NCBI RefSeq assembly: GCF_000194605.1
Contig: NC_015321.1
Coordinates: forward strand, 3,844,001-3,908,000
DNA length: 64,000 bases
Origin: Fluviicola taffensis DSM 16823
Lineage (GTDB): Bacteria > Bacteroidota > Bacteroidia > Flavobacteriales_D > Crocinitomicaceae
Direction: 5' to 3'
The notes below the pieces were generated by a model, which was given only the letters and a program-made list of their open reading frames with translations, was not told the DNA's origin and ran no database searches. How positions within the stretch are numbered: the first letter of the stretch is position 1; every line of letters begins with the position of its first letter. This document shows, piece by piece, positions 1 to 8,922 of this stretch. The translations under genes were made by a program, and so were the position numbers.

Positions 1-1664
1 CGGTTGAGAAGCAAAAACAGATTGAAGAACTGGAAATCAAATACCAAAGCGAGAAGAAGGAAAAAGAAATTCAGCAGAACAAGCAGGAATTGGAACGCAA
101 GAACAATCAGCAAAACATCCTTGTTTTTTGTGCTGTTTCATTGTTTCTTGTTGCAGGATTTATTACCTACCTCATTTTCCAGCGAAAACGAATCGAACGC
201 CAATTTGAGAAGGAGAAATTACGTTTGTTTGAGAATATTTTCCACGAGATCCGTACTCCTTTGACTTTAATCGATGGGCCAATCCAAGTAATGAAGTTAG
301 ATACTGCTTATCCAGAGGAATTGGTGTTGATGGAACGCAATTCGAAAAAACTCATTAATCTAGTGAATGAGTTGTTGGATGCATCGAAACTCGGAAAAGG
401 AAGTTATCAATTGGATTATACGAATGGAAATTTGATCGAATTCATCGAAAATGTGATTGAGACCTTTTCTGGTGAAGCAAAAATCAAAGCAATTCAAATC
501 AATTATCAGCCTAATGAGTTAGAAGCACATTATTCTTTTCCTTCCAATGCATTGGAGAAAATACTTTCAAACCTGATTGGCAATGCGGTGAAATATTGCC
601 CTGCGAAATCAGTGATCTCAGTTAGTTCGGAAATCAAAGGAAACAAATTACAGCTGAAAGTAGCAGATGATGGTCCTGGAATTCCAAAAAAAGATCAGAA
701 AAAGGTATTCCGTCGTTTTTTTAGAGGAAAACACACGAGTGACCTCACGGGAACAGGAATTGGTTTGTCATTAGTGAAAGAACTGATTGAGCTGACCGGA
801 GGAATGATTGAGTTGCAGAGTAGCGGAGTTGGTACGGAGTTCAGGATGGAGATTCCCGTTGGCAAGAAACAAAATGAAGAAGTCTCACACTCACTCTCCA
901 CCTTGGCAAAAAATGAAGATCTTCCAGTATTGCTGCTGGTCGAAGATGACGCTGACATGGCGGCATTCAGTATGTCAGTATTGAAAGAGGAGTTTAATAT
1001 TATTCATGCTAAAAATGGAAGTGAGGGCTTGGATCTAATCCGTGAAAATTTGCCAGATATTGTGCTTTCGGATGTGATGATGCCCGAGAAGGATGGAATT
1101 GAACTGTTACATGACATTCGTTCGGATGAATTGACAAATCACCTTCCGTTTGTCTTGTTCTCTGCAAAAGCTTCATTGGAAAGTCGTTTAGAAGGATTAC
1201 AGCATGGTGCAGACGCCTATGTTTCCAAGCCCTTTTCGCCAGAGGAGCTAAAACTCACAATACTTAACCTATTCAGTACTGTTCAGCGCAACAAAGAAGC
1301 TTACAACGCATCGATTCTTTCTGAAAAAACTTTTGAAGAGCGGGTGAGGAGTCGGAATTCCTATGTGAATAAAGTCATTGAATGTATTGTCCGTCACATG
1401 GATGATTCTGACTATTCTGTGAATGAACTTTCAAATGATATGGCTGTCAGTAGGAGTCAGCTTCATCGAAAATTATCCGCTTTGACAGGTTTTTCGACGA
1501 CCAATTTTATCCGCATGATCCGTTTGGAAAAAGCCAAAGATCTGTTGTTGAATGGAGACGGGAATATCACTGAAATTGCCTACAAATGTGGTTTCAGTAG
1601 CCAGTCATATTTCACTAAATCCTTTACGGAACACTTTGGGAAAAGTCCTAGTCAAATCCTTTGA
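1..1664 (+). CDS. Hybrid histidine kinase / response regulator with AraC output domain (5' end outside window)
   Basis: This is the 3' part of a hybrid two-component regulator that joins sensor kinase, receiver and DNA-binding output in one chain. The frame is open from base 3, so the N-terminal sensor is missing. What remains starts with a charged coiled coil and one membrane segment (about bases 120-180). Next comes a HisKA phosphoacceptor box (FHEIRTPLTL), then a HATPase with an N box (NLIGNAVKY), G1 (DDGPGIP) and G2 (GTGIGLSLV). A receiver domain follows with the acid pair EDD, the phosphorylatable Asp in LSDVMMPEKDG and a late Lys in SKPF. It ends with an AraC-type helix-turn-helix (ITEIAYKCGFSSQSYFTKSF). 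The architecture is typical of Bacteroidota hybrid regulators, which usually control nearby uptake or surface genes. The ligand cannot be told from this part. It could regulate the large secreted protein downstream. Confidence 0.92.
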   Translation, partial: VEKQKQIEELEIKYQSEKKEKEIQQNKQELERKNNQQNILVFCAVSLFLVAGFITYLIFQRKRIERQFEKEKLRLFENIFHEIRTPLTLIDGPIQVMKLDTAYPEELVLMERNSKKLINLVNELLDASKLGKGSYQLDYTNGNLIEFIENVIETFSGEAKIKAIQINYQPNELEAHYSFPSNALEKILSNLIGNAVKYCPAKSVISVSSEIKGNKLQLKVADDGPGIPKKDQKKVFRRFFRGKHTSDLTGTGIGLSLVKELIELTGGMIELQSSGVGTEFRMEIPVGKKQNEEVSHSLSTLAKNEDLPVLLLVEDDADMAAFSMSVLKEEFNIIHAKNGSEGLDLIRENLPDIVLSDVMMPEKDGIELLHDIRSDELTNHLPFVLFSAKASLESRLEGLQHGADAYVSKPFSPEELKLTILNLFSTVQRNKEAYNASILSEKTFEERVRSRNSYVNKVIECIVRHMDDSDYSVNELSNDMAVSRSQLHRKLSALTGFSTTNFIRMIRLEKAKDLLLNGDGNITEIAYKCGFSSQSYFTKSFTEHFGKSPSQIL

Positions 1665-1770
1665 AAGTATTCATTTTACTAGAGATGCAACAATAGTACA
1701 TGGATATACAACATCCGTGCACGTCATTGGAATATGCACACATTACCTTTGCGAAGTAATCAATATCAAT

Positions 1771-4700
1771 ATGACAAGATTCTCTCTCTCTTTTATTTTT
1801 ATCGCATCAATCTTTACTGCTTTTGGTCAGAATGAATGTGTGAATGCGGTGTCTTTAACGCCGAACACCACGTGTATAAATACTACGGGCTCATTCAGCG
1901 GAATGACGATTAGTAGTACAGCCCCGTTTTGTGCGGCTTCTGCAACTCAGGATGTGTGGTATACATTTATCGCGACAGATGCGACTATGAGTATCACACT
2001 TGGTTCTGTTTCCGGTCTGAACCATGGATTTGAATTGATTCAGGGTGGTTGTGGCGGAACAAGTTTGCAATGTATCAATGCTTCTAGCAGTAGTTTTGGT
2101 GAAAATTATTTCAATAACAATTTTGTTCCTGGACAGCTGTATACTATTCGTGTTTTCAATGCTGGTGTTGTAAGTAATGCTTCTTTTAGTATCTGTGTAA
2201 GAAAATACCCAAGTCCAGCGAACGATTTGTGTGCAAATGCCACAATTTTAACACCAAATACTAATTGCGTTACTACAACTGGTACTTTCAGTGGTGCAAT
2301 GTTTGATGGAGGTACGCCTTCCTGTGCATCGGGCGCGAGCCAAGATGTATGGTACCGTTTTACCGCAACAGATTCTACCATGAGTATTTCACTAACCGCA
2401 GAATCAGGATTAAATCATGGTTTTGAAGTAATCCAAGCTAGCTGTGGCGGAAGCGTCTTATTATGTGTGAATAGTTCAAGCAGTGGTTTCGGAGAAAGCT
2501 ACTTTAACAATAACTTTATTCCGGGACAGGTTTATTACGTTCGCGTTTTCAATGTGTCAGGTTCATTAACTACCTCTTCTTTCGATATTTGCGTGCGGAA
2601 ATTTCCAGTGCCTGTCAATGACCAATGTGTGAATGCAACAGTTTTGACACCGAATACAACTTGTATTATTACAACTGGAACATTCAGCGGAGCAATGATG
2701 AATGGAGGAGCACCTTCTTGCGCACCAGGAAGTACTCAGGATCTTTGGTACCGCTTCACTGCAACTGATTCAACGATGAGTATTTCACTAACCGCAGAAT
2801 CAGGATTAAACCATGGTTTTGAATTGCTCCAAGGTTCGTGTAACGGTCCAGTTTTACAATGTGTAAATAGTTCAAGTAGTGGGTTTGGCGAAAGTTACTT
2901 CAACAATAATTTTATTCCTGGACAGGTTTATTATGTACGCGTATTCAATGTACTAAGTTTAAATACTGCTTCTTTTGGGATTTGCGTGCGGAAATTTCCA
3001 GTGCCTGTCAATGACCAATGTGTGAATGCAACAGTTTTGACTCCAAATACAACTTGTATTATTACAACTGGAACATTCAGCGGAGCAATGATGAATGGAG
3101 GAGCACCTTCTTGCGCACCAGGAAGTACTCAGGATCTTTGGTACCGCTTCACTGCAACTGATTCAACGATGAGTATTTCACTAACCGCAGAATCAGGATT
3201 AAACCATGGTTTTGAATTGCTCCAAGGTTCGTGTAACGGTCCAGTTTTACAGTGTGTGAATAGTTCAAGCAGTGGGTTTGGCGAAAGCTACTTCAACAAT
3301 GATTTTATCCCTGGACAGGTTTATTATGTGCGCGTATTCAATGTGCTAAGTTTAAATACTGCTTCTTTTGGGATTTGCGTGCGGAAATTTCCAGTGCCTG
3401 TCAATGACCAATGTGTGAATGCAACAGTTTTGACACCGAATACAACTTGTATTATTACAACTGGAACATTCAGCGGAGCAATGATGAATGGAGGAGCACC
3501 TTCTTGCGCGCCAGGAAGTACTCAGGATCTTTGGTACCGCTTCACTGCGACTGATTCAACGATGAGTATTTCATTAACCGCAGAATCAGGATTAAACCAT
3601 GGTTTTGAATTGCTCCAAGGTTCGTGTAACGGTCCAGTTTTACAATGTGTGAATAGTTCAAGTAGTGGTTTTGGAGAAAGTTACTTCAACAATAATTTTA
3701 TTCCTGGACAAGTTTATTATGTACGCGTATTCAATGTGCTAAGTTTAAATACTGCTTCTTTTGGGATTTGTATTAGAAAGTACCCATCTCCTGTCAATGA
3801 CCAATGTGTGAATGCAACAGTTTTGACACCGAATACAACTTGTATTATTACAACTGGAACATTCAGCGGAGCAATGATGAATGGAGGAGCACCTTCTTGC
3901 GCACCAGGAAGTACTCAGGATCTTTGGTACCGCTTCACTGCGACTGATTCAACGATGAGTATTTCACTAACCGCGGAATCAGGATTAAACCATGGTTTTG
4001 AATTGCTCCAAGGTTCGTGTAACGGTCCAGTTTTACAATGTGTAAATAGTTCAAGCAGTGGGTTTGGCGAAAGTTACTTCAACAATAATTTTATTCCTGG
4101 ACAGGTTTATTATGTACGCGTATTCAATGTTTTTAGCTTAAGTACGACCTCTTTCGGAATTTGTATCAGAAAATATCCCTCTCCTGTAAATGATCAATGT
4201 GCCAATGCAACAGAATTGACTCCAAATAATACCTGCAGCAATATTTCAGGAACATTCAGTGGGGCTATGATGAATGGAAATACTCCTTCTTGTGGATCAG
4301 CAACTTTCCAGGATATTTGGTACCGTTTTACAGCGACGGCTGCAAGCATGACGGTTCAGTTGAGTGCTGTTTCTGGATTGAATCATGGTTTTCAGGTGTT
4401 TGAAGGAAGCTGCACCGGAACAGAAATTCTTTGCCGTAACCAAAACGGATCAGGATTCGCAGAATCTTATACATTCACTACTTTAACTATCGGTCAAACG
4501 TATTACATCCGAGTGCTTAATGTTGGTGCTGCTTTGAATACGAGCAGTTTCAGTATTTGTCTGGTCGGTCCGCCTCCAAGTGCATGTACCCCGACAGTAG
4601 CAATTCATACAACGACAACTACTATTTGTCAGGGAGAAAGCGTGACTTTCAGCGCAACACCGACTTATGGAGGAACAGCGCCTTCTTACCAGTGGAAGAT

Positions 4701-6078
4701 TAACGGATCAAATGTGGGTACAAATAATCCGTCTTATACGAGTACAACACTTGCAAATGGAAACAGCATAACATGTGTAATGGTCAGTAATGCAACTTGT
4801 GCTTCTCCAACGACAGCAACGAGTAATGCGATTGTGATGTCAGTAACACCGGCTGTATCACCTACGTTTACTGTAATTCCTGCAATTTGTTCAGGAGGTT
4901 CATTTACACTTCCTACAACTTCGAATAATGCAATTACAGGTTTTTGGACTCCAGCAATAAACAATACAGCAACAACAACCTATACGTTTATACCTGACGG
5001 TGGACAATGTGCAAATACTGCAACGATGAGTGTTCTGGTGAACAATAACACGATCCCTGTATTCAATCAAGTTGGTACAATTTGTTCAGGGGACTTATTT
5101 ACACTTTTCACAACTTCTGATAATGGAATCACTGGAACATGGAGTCCAGCGATTAATAATATGGCAACAACAACCTATACTTTTACCCCGAATGCAGGAC
5201 AATGCGCAACGACAACTACGATGACTGTGACTGTAAATAGTAGTTCGACAATACCAGTATTTAATCAAATTCCAGCTATTTGTGCAGGAGAACTAGTTAT
5301 TCTTCCGACCACTTCAACTAATGGAATCACTGGAACATGGAGTCCAGCGATTAATAATATGGTAACAACAACCTATACCTTTACCCCGAATGTTGGTCAA
5401 TGTGCAACAACTATCTCAATGACGGTAATAGTAAATAATAATGTGACGCCAGCCTTTACAGCCATTTCTCCAATTTGTTCTGGAGGAGCAATAGCGCTTC
5501 CAGCGATATCCAACAATGGAATCAGTGGGACATGGAGCCCATCTGTCAACAATACCGCAACGACAATTTATACGTTCACACCGACTTCCGGACAATGTGT
5601 TCAAAGCGTAACCATGACAGTTGTTGTTAACTCTGTCAATACATCTGTTACAAACCAAGGGAATACGATTACAGCATTAGCAACAGCAGCAACTTATCAT
5701 TGGATTGATTGTGCAACGAATCAAACAATTAACGGGGCAACAAATGTATCATTCACTCCAACTCAAAATGGTTCTTACGCAGTAATTGTGACTCAAAATG
5801 GCTGTTCGGACACATCGAATTGCATTGCAATCACTACTTTGGGATTAGAAGCACTTACTCAATCCAGTTGGAGGATTTACCCCAATCCAGCAAGCGAGCA
5901 GTTGTTTATTGATGTGAATGAAGTAACAGAAATTATTCTTGTAGATTTGACAGGAAAAACAATACAGAGAGTAACTTTAAACTCAGGTCATAATTTGATC
6001 TCATTGATTGGATTAAGTTCAGGAGTTTATTTTATTCGATCTGAATCAGGGGCAATTGAGAAATTTGTAAAGGAATAG
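1771..6078 (+). CDS. Large secreted repeat protein with T9SS type A sorting domain
   Basis: A 1435-residue secreted protein. I chose the ATG at 1771 because it gives a clean signal peptide ending in FGQ; the frame is open further upstream into the preceding gene. Residues 21 to about 930 are seven tandem units of about 131 residues with the pattern NDxCxNA..LTPN..C, DxWYRFTAT and GQxYYVRVFN. These resemble the beta-sandwich PPC-like domains common in Bacteroidota surface proteins. Units 3 to 6 are almost identical. An Ig-like segment follows, then four units of about 65 residues (AICSGG...TW.PAINN..TTTYTFTP). The last 70 residues (WRIYPNPASEQ ... GVYFIRS) are a type A T9SS sorting domain, so the product should be exported through the outer membrane and held at the surface or released. 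No catalytic motif is visible, and adhesion or matrix binding is the likely role. Confidence 0.88.
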   Translation: MTRFSLSFIFIASIFTAFGQNECVNAVSLTPNTTCINTTGSFSGMTISSTAPFCAASATQDVWYTFIATDATMSITLGSVSGLNHGFELIQGGCGGTSLQCINASSSSFGENYFNNNFVPGQLYTIRVFNAGVVSNASFSICVRKYPSPANDLCANATILTPNTNCVTTTGTFSGAMFDGGTPSCASGASQDVWYRFTATDSTMSISLTAESGLNHGFEVIQASCGGSVLLCVNSSSSGFGESYFNNNFIPGQVYYVRVFNVSGSLTTSSFDICVRKFPVPVNDQCVNATVLTPNTTCIITTGTFSGAMMNGGAPSCAPGSTQDLWYRFTATDSTMSISLTAESGLNHGFELLQGSCNGPVLQCVNSSSSGFGESYFNNNFIPGQVYYVRVFNVLSLNTASFGICVRKFPVPVNDQCVNATVLTPNTTCIITTGTFSGAMMNGGAPSCAPGSTQDLWYRFTATDSTMSISLTAESGLNHGFELLQGSCNGPVLQCVNSSSSGFGESYFNNDFIPGQVYYVRVFNVLSLNTASFGICVRKFPVPVNDQCVNATVLTPNTTCIITTGTFSGAMMNGGAPSCAPGSTQDLWYRFTATDSTMSISLTAESGLNHGFELLQGSCNGPVLQCVNSSSSGFGESYFNNNFIPGQVYYVRVFNVLSLNTASFGICIRKYPSPVNDQCVNATVLTPNTTCIITTGTFSGAMMNGGAPSCAPGSTQDLWYRFTATDSTMSISLTAESGLNHGFELLQGSCNGPVLQCVNSSSSGFGESYFNNNFIPGQVYYVRVFNVFSLSTTSFGICIRKYPSPVNDQCANATELTPNNTCSNISGTFSGAMMNGNTPSCGSATFQDIWYRFTATAASMTVQLSAVSGLNHGFQVFEGSCTGTEILCRNQNGSGFAESYTFTTLTIGQTYYIRVLNVGAALNTSSFSICLVGPPPSACTPTVAIHTTTTTICQGESVTFSATPTYGGTAPSYQWKINGSNVGTNNPSYTSTTLANGNSITCVMVSNATCASPTTATSNAIVMSVTPAVSPTFTVIPAICSGGSFTLPTTSNNAITGFWTPAINNTATTTYTFIPDGGQCANTATMSVLVNNNTIPVFNQVGTICSGDLFTLFTTSDNGITGTWSPAINNMATTTYTFTPNAGQCATTTTMTVTVNSSSTIPVFNQIPAICAGELVILPTTSTNGITGTWSPAINNMVTTTYTFTPNVGQCATTISMTVIVNNNVTPAFTAISPICSGGAIALPAISNNGISGTWSPSVNNTATTIYTFTPTSGQCVQSVTMTVVVNSVNTSVTNQGNTITALATAATYHWIDCATNQTINGATNVSFTPTQNGSYAVIVTQNGCSDTSNCIAITTLGLEALTQSSWRIYPNPASEQLFIDVNEVTEIILVDLTGKTIQRVTLNSGHNLISLIGLSSGVYFIRSESGAIEKFVKE
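2617..4188 (+). repeat. Four near-identical 393-bp in-frame tandem repeats
   Basis: Units begin at 2617, 3010, 3403 and 3796, exactly 393 bp apart (131 codons). They differ by only a few, mostly silent, bases. Diverged units of 390 and 396 bp precede them at 1831 and 2221, and another follows at 4189. Such close identity between neighbours points to recent duplication or gene conversion. Confidence 0.95.
4882..5665 (+). repeat. Four diverged 195-198-bp in-frame tandem repeats
   Basis: Equivalent codons of the AICSG / TICSG / AICAG / PICSG motif fall at 4882, 5077, 5275 and 5470, giving units of 65-66 residues with a shared GTWSPAINN..TTTYTFTP pattern. They look like small Ig-like stalk modules in the C-terminal part of the secreted protein. 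Confidence 0.8.
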
Positions 6079-6099
6079 GAGAGTTGGTTTTATTTGAAG

Positions 6100-6136
6100 A
6101 GCCTCAATCCCTTAACTAAAGGATTGGGGCTTTTTT
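6100..6136 (+). terminator. Rho-independent terminator
   Basis: An 11-bp stem (AGCCTCAATCC with GGATTGGGGCT, one G-U pair) with a 10-nt loop is followed by a run of T. It lies 22 bp after the stop codon of the large repeat protein. Confidence 0.88.
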
Positions 6137-6244
6137 GTAGAGAAAAAAGGACTTACATCGAACAAAATAAAAATAGGATTCAATTGTAATCCCTATGATT
6201 TTTGATTAAGCTAAATAGCTTAACACTTAATAGGGAGTTTTTGC

Positions 6245-6252
6245 TAATTTTG
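6245..6252 (+). promoter_or_regulatory. Candidate Bacteroidota -7 box (TAATTTTG)
   Basis: This matches TAnnTTTG and sits 50 bp upstream of the ATG of the TPR/AraC regulator, after a terminator. No clear TTG -33 element is seen at the usual spacing, so the assignment is tentative. Confidence 0.4.
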
Positions 6253-6302
6253 TTTCCCCAAAAACACTAAGCTAATTGTGTCATTTATTGTTTGAAAAAA
6301 TC

Positions 6303-7874
6303 ATGAAATTTATTAAAACACTTCTATTTAGTTGTTTGTCAATAAGCAGTGTGATTGCTCAAAAAGACACCGATATCAATCGTAAATTTGATAGTATTTA
6401 TTTTGCAACAGCAGTAAATACTGCTGCGGGAGACATCAATAAGGCGATCAGGATTGCAGATTCATTGCATAAGCATTCAAAATTGGCTATTCATCAATTG
6501 AAAGCTTTAATGCTTTCTTCCTCTTTATTTCAGCAAAAAGGAGATATTAAAAAATCGGTTCAATATGCAGTAAAGGCAGATTCTATTGCTGTCAAGCACA
6601 AGAATTATGATTGGGAAGCAAGGATAGCTGGCTTCTTATCTACGCAATACCGAATAATGGGATTGTATGAAGAAGGCGAGGAATACCTTGAAAAAGGTAA
6701 AAATGTCAGTCATAAAATTGAAAATGAGCAGATGAAGAAGCTTTATCTTGGAATGATTTATCAGGAAACAGCTTATTATGAGATTGAATACGAGCAGTAT
6801 AAAAAGGCATATAAAGCAGCCAAGAGTGCAGATGATTATTTTAATCAATTGGTTTACAGTGAACAAGACCGGGATTACTTTTTGGCTACCAATGAGCAGC
6901 TTCTCGGACGTGTTTGTATCGGCTTAAATAAATGGGATGAAGCTTCCGAACATTATAACAAAGCGCTCGGTAAACTGACAAAAGTGACTCAGGAAAATGC
7001 CATGCTAAGTGGATTCATTTACAGTGGATTGGGAAGAGTTCATCTGGAGAAGAAGGAGATGACCATTGCATTTGAAAATTTACTGAAAGCAGAGGAAATT
7101 GTTGAAAACTCAGATTATTTGGAACTAAAAATTGAAGTATACAAAACATTGGCCGATTATTATCAGCTTTCAAAAGACATTGTAAAGTATGCGAAATATA
7201 ATGACAAGTATGTTGAAGCGCTTGCTCTAAGCGAAAAAAAGAAGAAAGAATCGATTACCGATTTTGTTAATACTACCAAATCAAAAGGAAAAATACTTGC
7301 ACAGAATCGAAATGTGTTGTTGATTGTATCCATTGTACTGAGTATTTTAATTGTTCTTACTTTTATCTGGCAAAGAAGAAGTCGGAAACATGAGCGCGAA
7401 CGTTTCAGAGAAGTGATGAGTAGAATGAGACAAGCTCAATTCGAAAAAGAGCAGGAGCAAACCGTAATTGCTGTTTCAGAAAGGAAAGATCCCAATCGAA
7501 AAATCATGTCAGATGCTATTGAAGCAAAGATTTTAAAGGACTTGAAAGATTTTGAAAGAGGAAATAAATATACTGATAAACAGATTTCACTTCCAATTCT
7601 TGCAGGAATGCTCAAGACCAATACGAAATATCTTTCCCATGTATTGAACACCTATTTGAATAAGGATTTTAATACCTATATCAATGAGCTCCGTATCAAA
7701 TACATTATTGAAAAAATTGAGCAGGACGAAAGGTTCAAAAATTATAAACTAAGTGTTCTTGCAGAAGAATGTGGCTTCTCATCCCATAGTAAATTCTCAG
7801 CTGTTTTTAAAGCTATAACAGGTTTTTCACCATCTACTTTTTTAGCATACCTGGAAGAAAGTAAATCAGCTTAG
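6303..7874 (+). CDS. TPR-repeat membrane regulator with C-terminal AraC-type HTH
   Basis: A 523-residue one-piece regulator. A GTG nine codons upstream is also possible, but the ATG at 6303 starts directly with a signal-like helix (MKFIKTLLFSCLSISSVIAQ). Residues about 40-330 are helical TPR-like repeats, predicted periplasmic. One membrane segment follows (VLLIVSIVLSILIVLTFIW, about 345-365), then a charged linker and a cytoplasmic AraC helix-turn-helix in the last 100 residues (SVLAEECGFSSHSKFSAVFKA). There is no kinase or receiver domain, so signalling must be by conformational change rather than phosphotransfer. Proteins of this layout are frequent in Flavobacteria. It lies between two T9SS cargo genes and may regulate them, which is inference from position. 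Confidence 0.85.
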   Translation: MKFIKTLLFSCLSISSVIAQKDTDINRKFDSIYFATAVNTAAGDINKAIRIADSLHKHSKLAIHQLKALMLSSSLFQQKGDIKKSVQYAVKADSIAVKHKNYDWEARIAGFLSTQYRIMGLYEEGEEYLEKGKNVSHKIENEQMKKLYLGMIYQETAYYEIEYEQYKKAYKAAKSADDYFNQLVYSEQDRDYFLATNEQLLGRVCIGLNKWDEASEHYNKALGKLTKVTQENAMLSGFIYSGLGRVHLEKKEMTIAFENLLKAEEIVENSDYLELKIEVYKTLADYYQLSKDIVKYAKYNDKYVEALALSEKKKKESITDFVNTTKSKGKILAQNRNVLLIVSIVLSILIVLTFIWQRRSRKHERERFREVMSRMRQAQFEKEQEQTVIAVSERKDPNRKIMSDAIEAKILKDLKDFERGNKYTDKQISLPILAGMLKTNTKYLSHVLNTYLNKDFNTYINELRIKYIIEKIEQDERFKNYKLSVLAEECGFSSHSKFSAVFKAITGFSPSTFLAYLEESKSA

Positions 7875-7933
7875 TAAGATTTCGCAGGAACTATTATCAG
7901 ACATTTCGGATAATTTATTAATTAATATACAGG

Positions 7934-7965
7934 AAGACTGTTCACTCTCATGAATGGTCTTTTTT
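7934..7965 (+). terminator. Rho-independent terminator after the TPR/AraC regulator
   Basis: An 11-bp stem (AAGACTGTTCA with TGAATGGTCTT, two G-U pairs) and a CTCTCA loop are followed by five further T residues, 60 bp past the stop codon. Confidence 0.8.
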
Positions 7966-8248
7966 GTTATGTGAAATTTTTTTGACTACTATTTTTAGAT
8001 TAGTTCAGGCTATTATTTGTACCAGTTAGTATAAAGACAATACACATTCCTAAGCAACTTAAGGTTAGATTTTAAATGCGATTTATTAGCAAGTTAAGTC
8101 ATTCTTTTTGAAGGATTAAGAATTTTTTACAGGGAGTTTTACGCTGTTTAAATTCCCGAATACGAACATACATCTATCAGTAATGAGCATATCTTGAGAT
8201 CTATCTTCGCACCCTATTTTAAAACAATAACTAAAAATAATTTTTTTA
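7966..8248 (+). other. AT-rich intergenic region upstream of the adhesin operon
   Basis: No coding potential is seen. The region must hold the promoter of the 8.2-17.5 kb operon. A near match to the -7 box with one extra spacer base lies around 8011-8019, but no exact TAnnTTTG with a proper -33 TTG was found. Confidence 0.45.
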
Positions 8249-8920
8249 ATGATGAAAAAACTATTCACCGTGCTGGGGTTCTTCTGGATATGCTTATTTG
8301 CATCTGGAAATGATACCCAGACTACTTTTTTGTGTGAAGATGATGTAAGTATCCTTCAAAGCCACTACTCAATTTCTTTTGGTGATGCAATAGAAGCGGG
8401 AGTTACTACGGATCTTTCTTTATCCATTTCATGGAGAGTTGCTCCGCAATCGGGGGTAAGTAAAGTATCAGGAACGGGAAAAATTACGGGAAAGCTGGTT
8501 TTCGCTCAACCTGGAAAATACCAGATTACATTCGACATTCCTGCTCATGGAAATCATCCAGGTAAAACGGAAACAGTTACTGTAGAAGTAAGCAGTGCCC
8601 GAATGACCTTTGACCTGGAGCACATCGCATTCTCAAAGCAGCTCAAAACAGGAGATGCATCGGGGATTGTAATGAAGGTTCCTGTAACGGTGAAAACCTA
8701 TGATGGAAAAGCATACGACTATTCCATGCGTGAAGTACAGACAACAGGCATTGCCAATGTTTCTTCCCGCATGACAAACGACAAAGCTGTATTGAAAGAT
8801 GGTCTGAATGAACTTTCATTCGAATTATCGGGAGCAGTTCCCACAAAAGGGAACATCCAGTTTCGTGTTTACGATGCGAAGGGAGAAGCCGTCTTTTTTA
8901 CCTACTCAATTACGAACTAA
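8249..8920 (+). CDS. Secreted protein of unknown function, first gene of the T9SS adhesin operon
   Basis: A 223-residue protein with an N-terminal signal peptide (LFTVLGFFWICLFASG). The first two codons are both ATG (8249 and 8252) and either could start it. The mature part alternates short hydrophobic and polar stretches, as expected of two beta-sandwich domains of about 95 residues each (break near residue 110). No sorting domain, catalytic motif or lipobox is present. I do not recognise the family. The stop codon lies 2 bp before the ATG of the 1793-residue adhesin, so the two are almost certainly translated from one message. It could be a periplasmic or surface accessory of that adhesin. 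Confidence 0.75.
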   Translation: MMKKLFTVLGFFWICLFASGNDTQTTFLCEDDVSILQSHYSISFGDAIEAGVTTDLSLSISWRVAPQSGVSKVSGTGKITGKLVFAQPGKYQITFDIPAHGNHPGKTETVTVEVSSARMTFDLEHIAFSKQLKTGDASGIVMKVPVTVKTYDGKAYDYSMREVQTTGIANVSSRMTNDKAVLKDGLNELSFELSGAVPTKGNIQFRVYDAKGEAVFFTYSITN

Positions 8921-8922
8921 AA

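Noticed and set aside
2617-4188. CRISPR-like array
   Set aside because: The units are long, in frame and have no spacers; they encode protein repeats.
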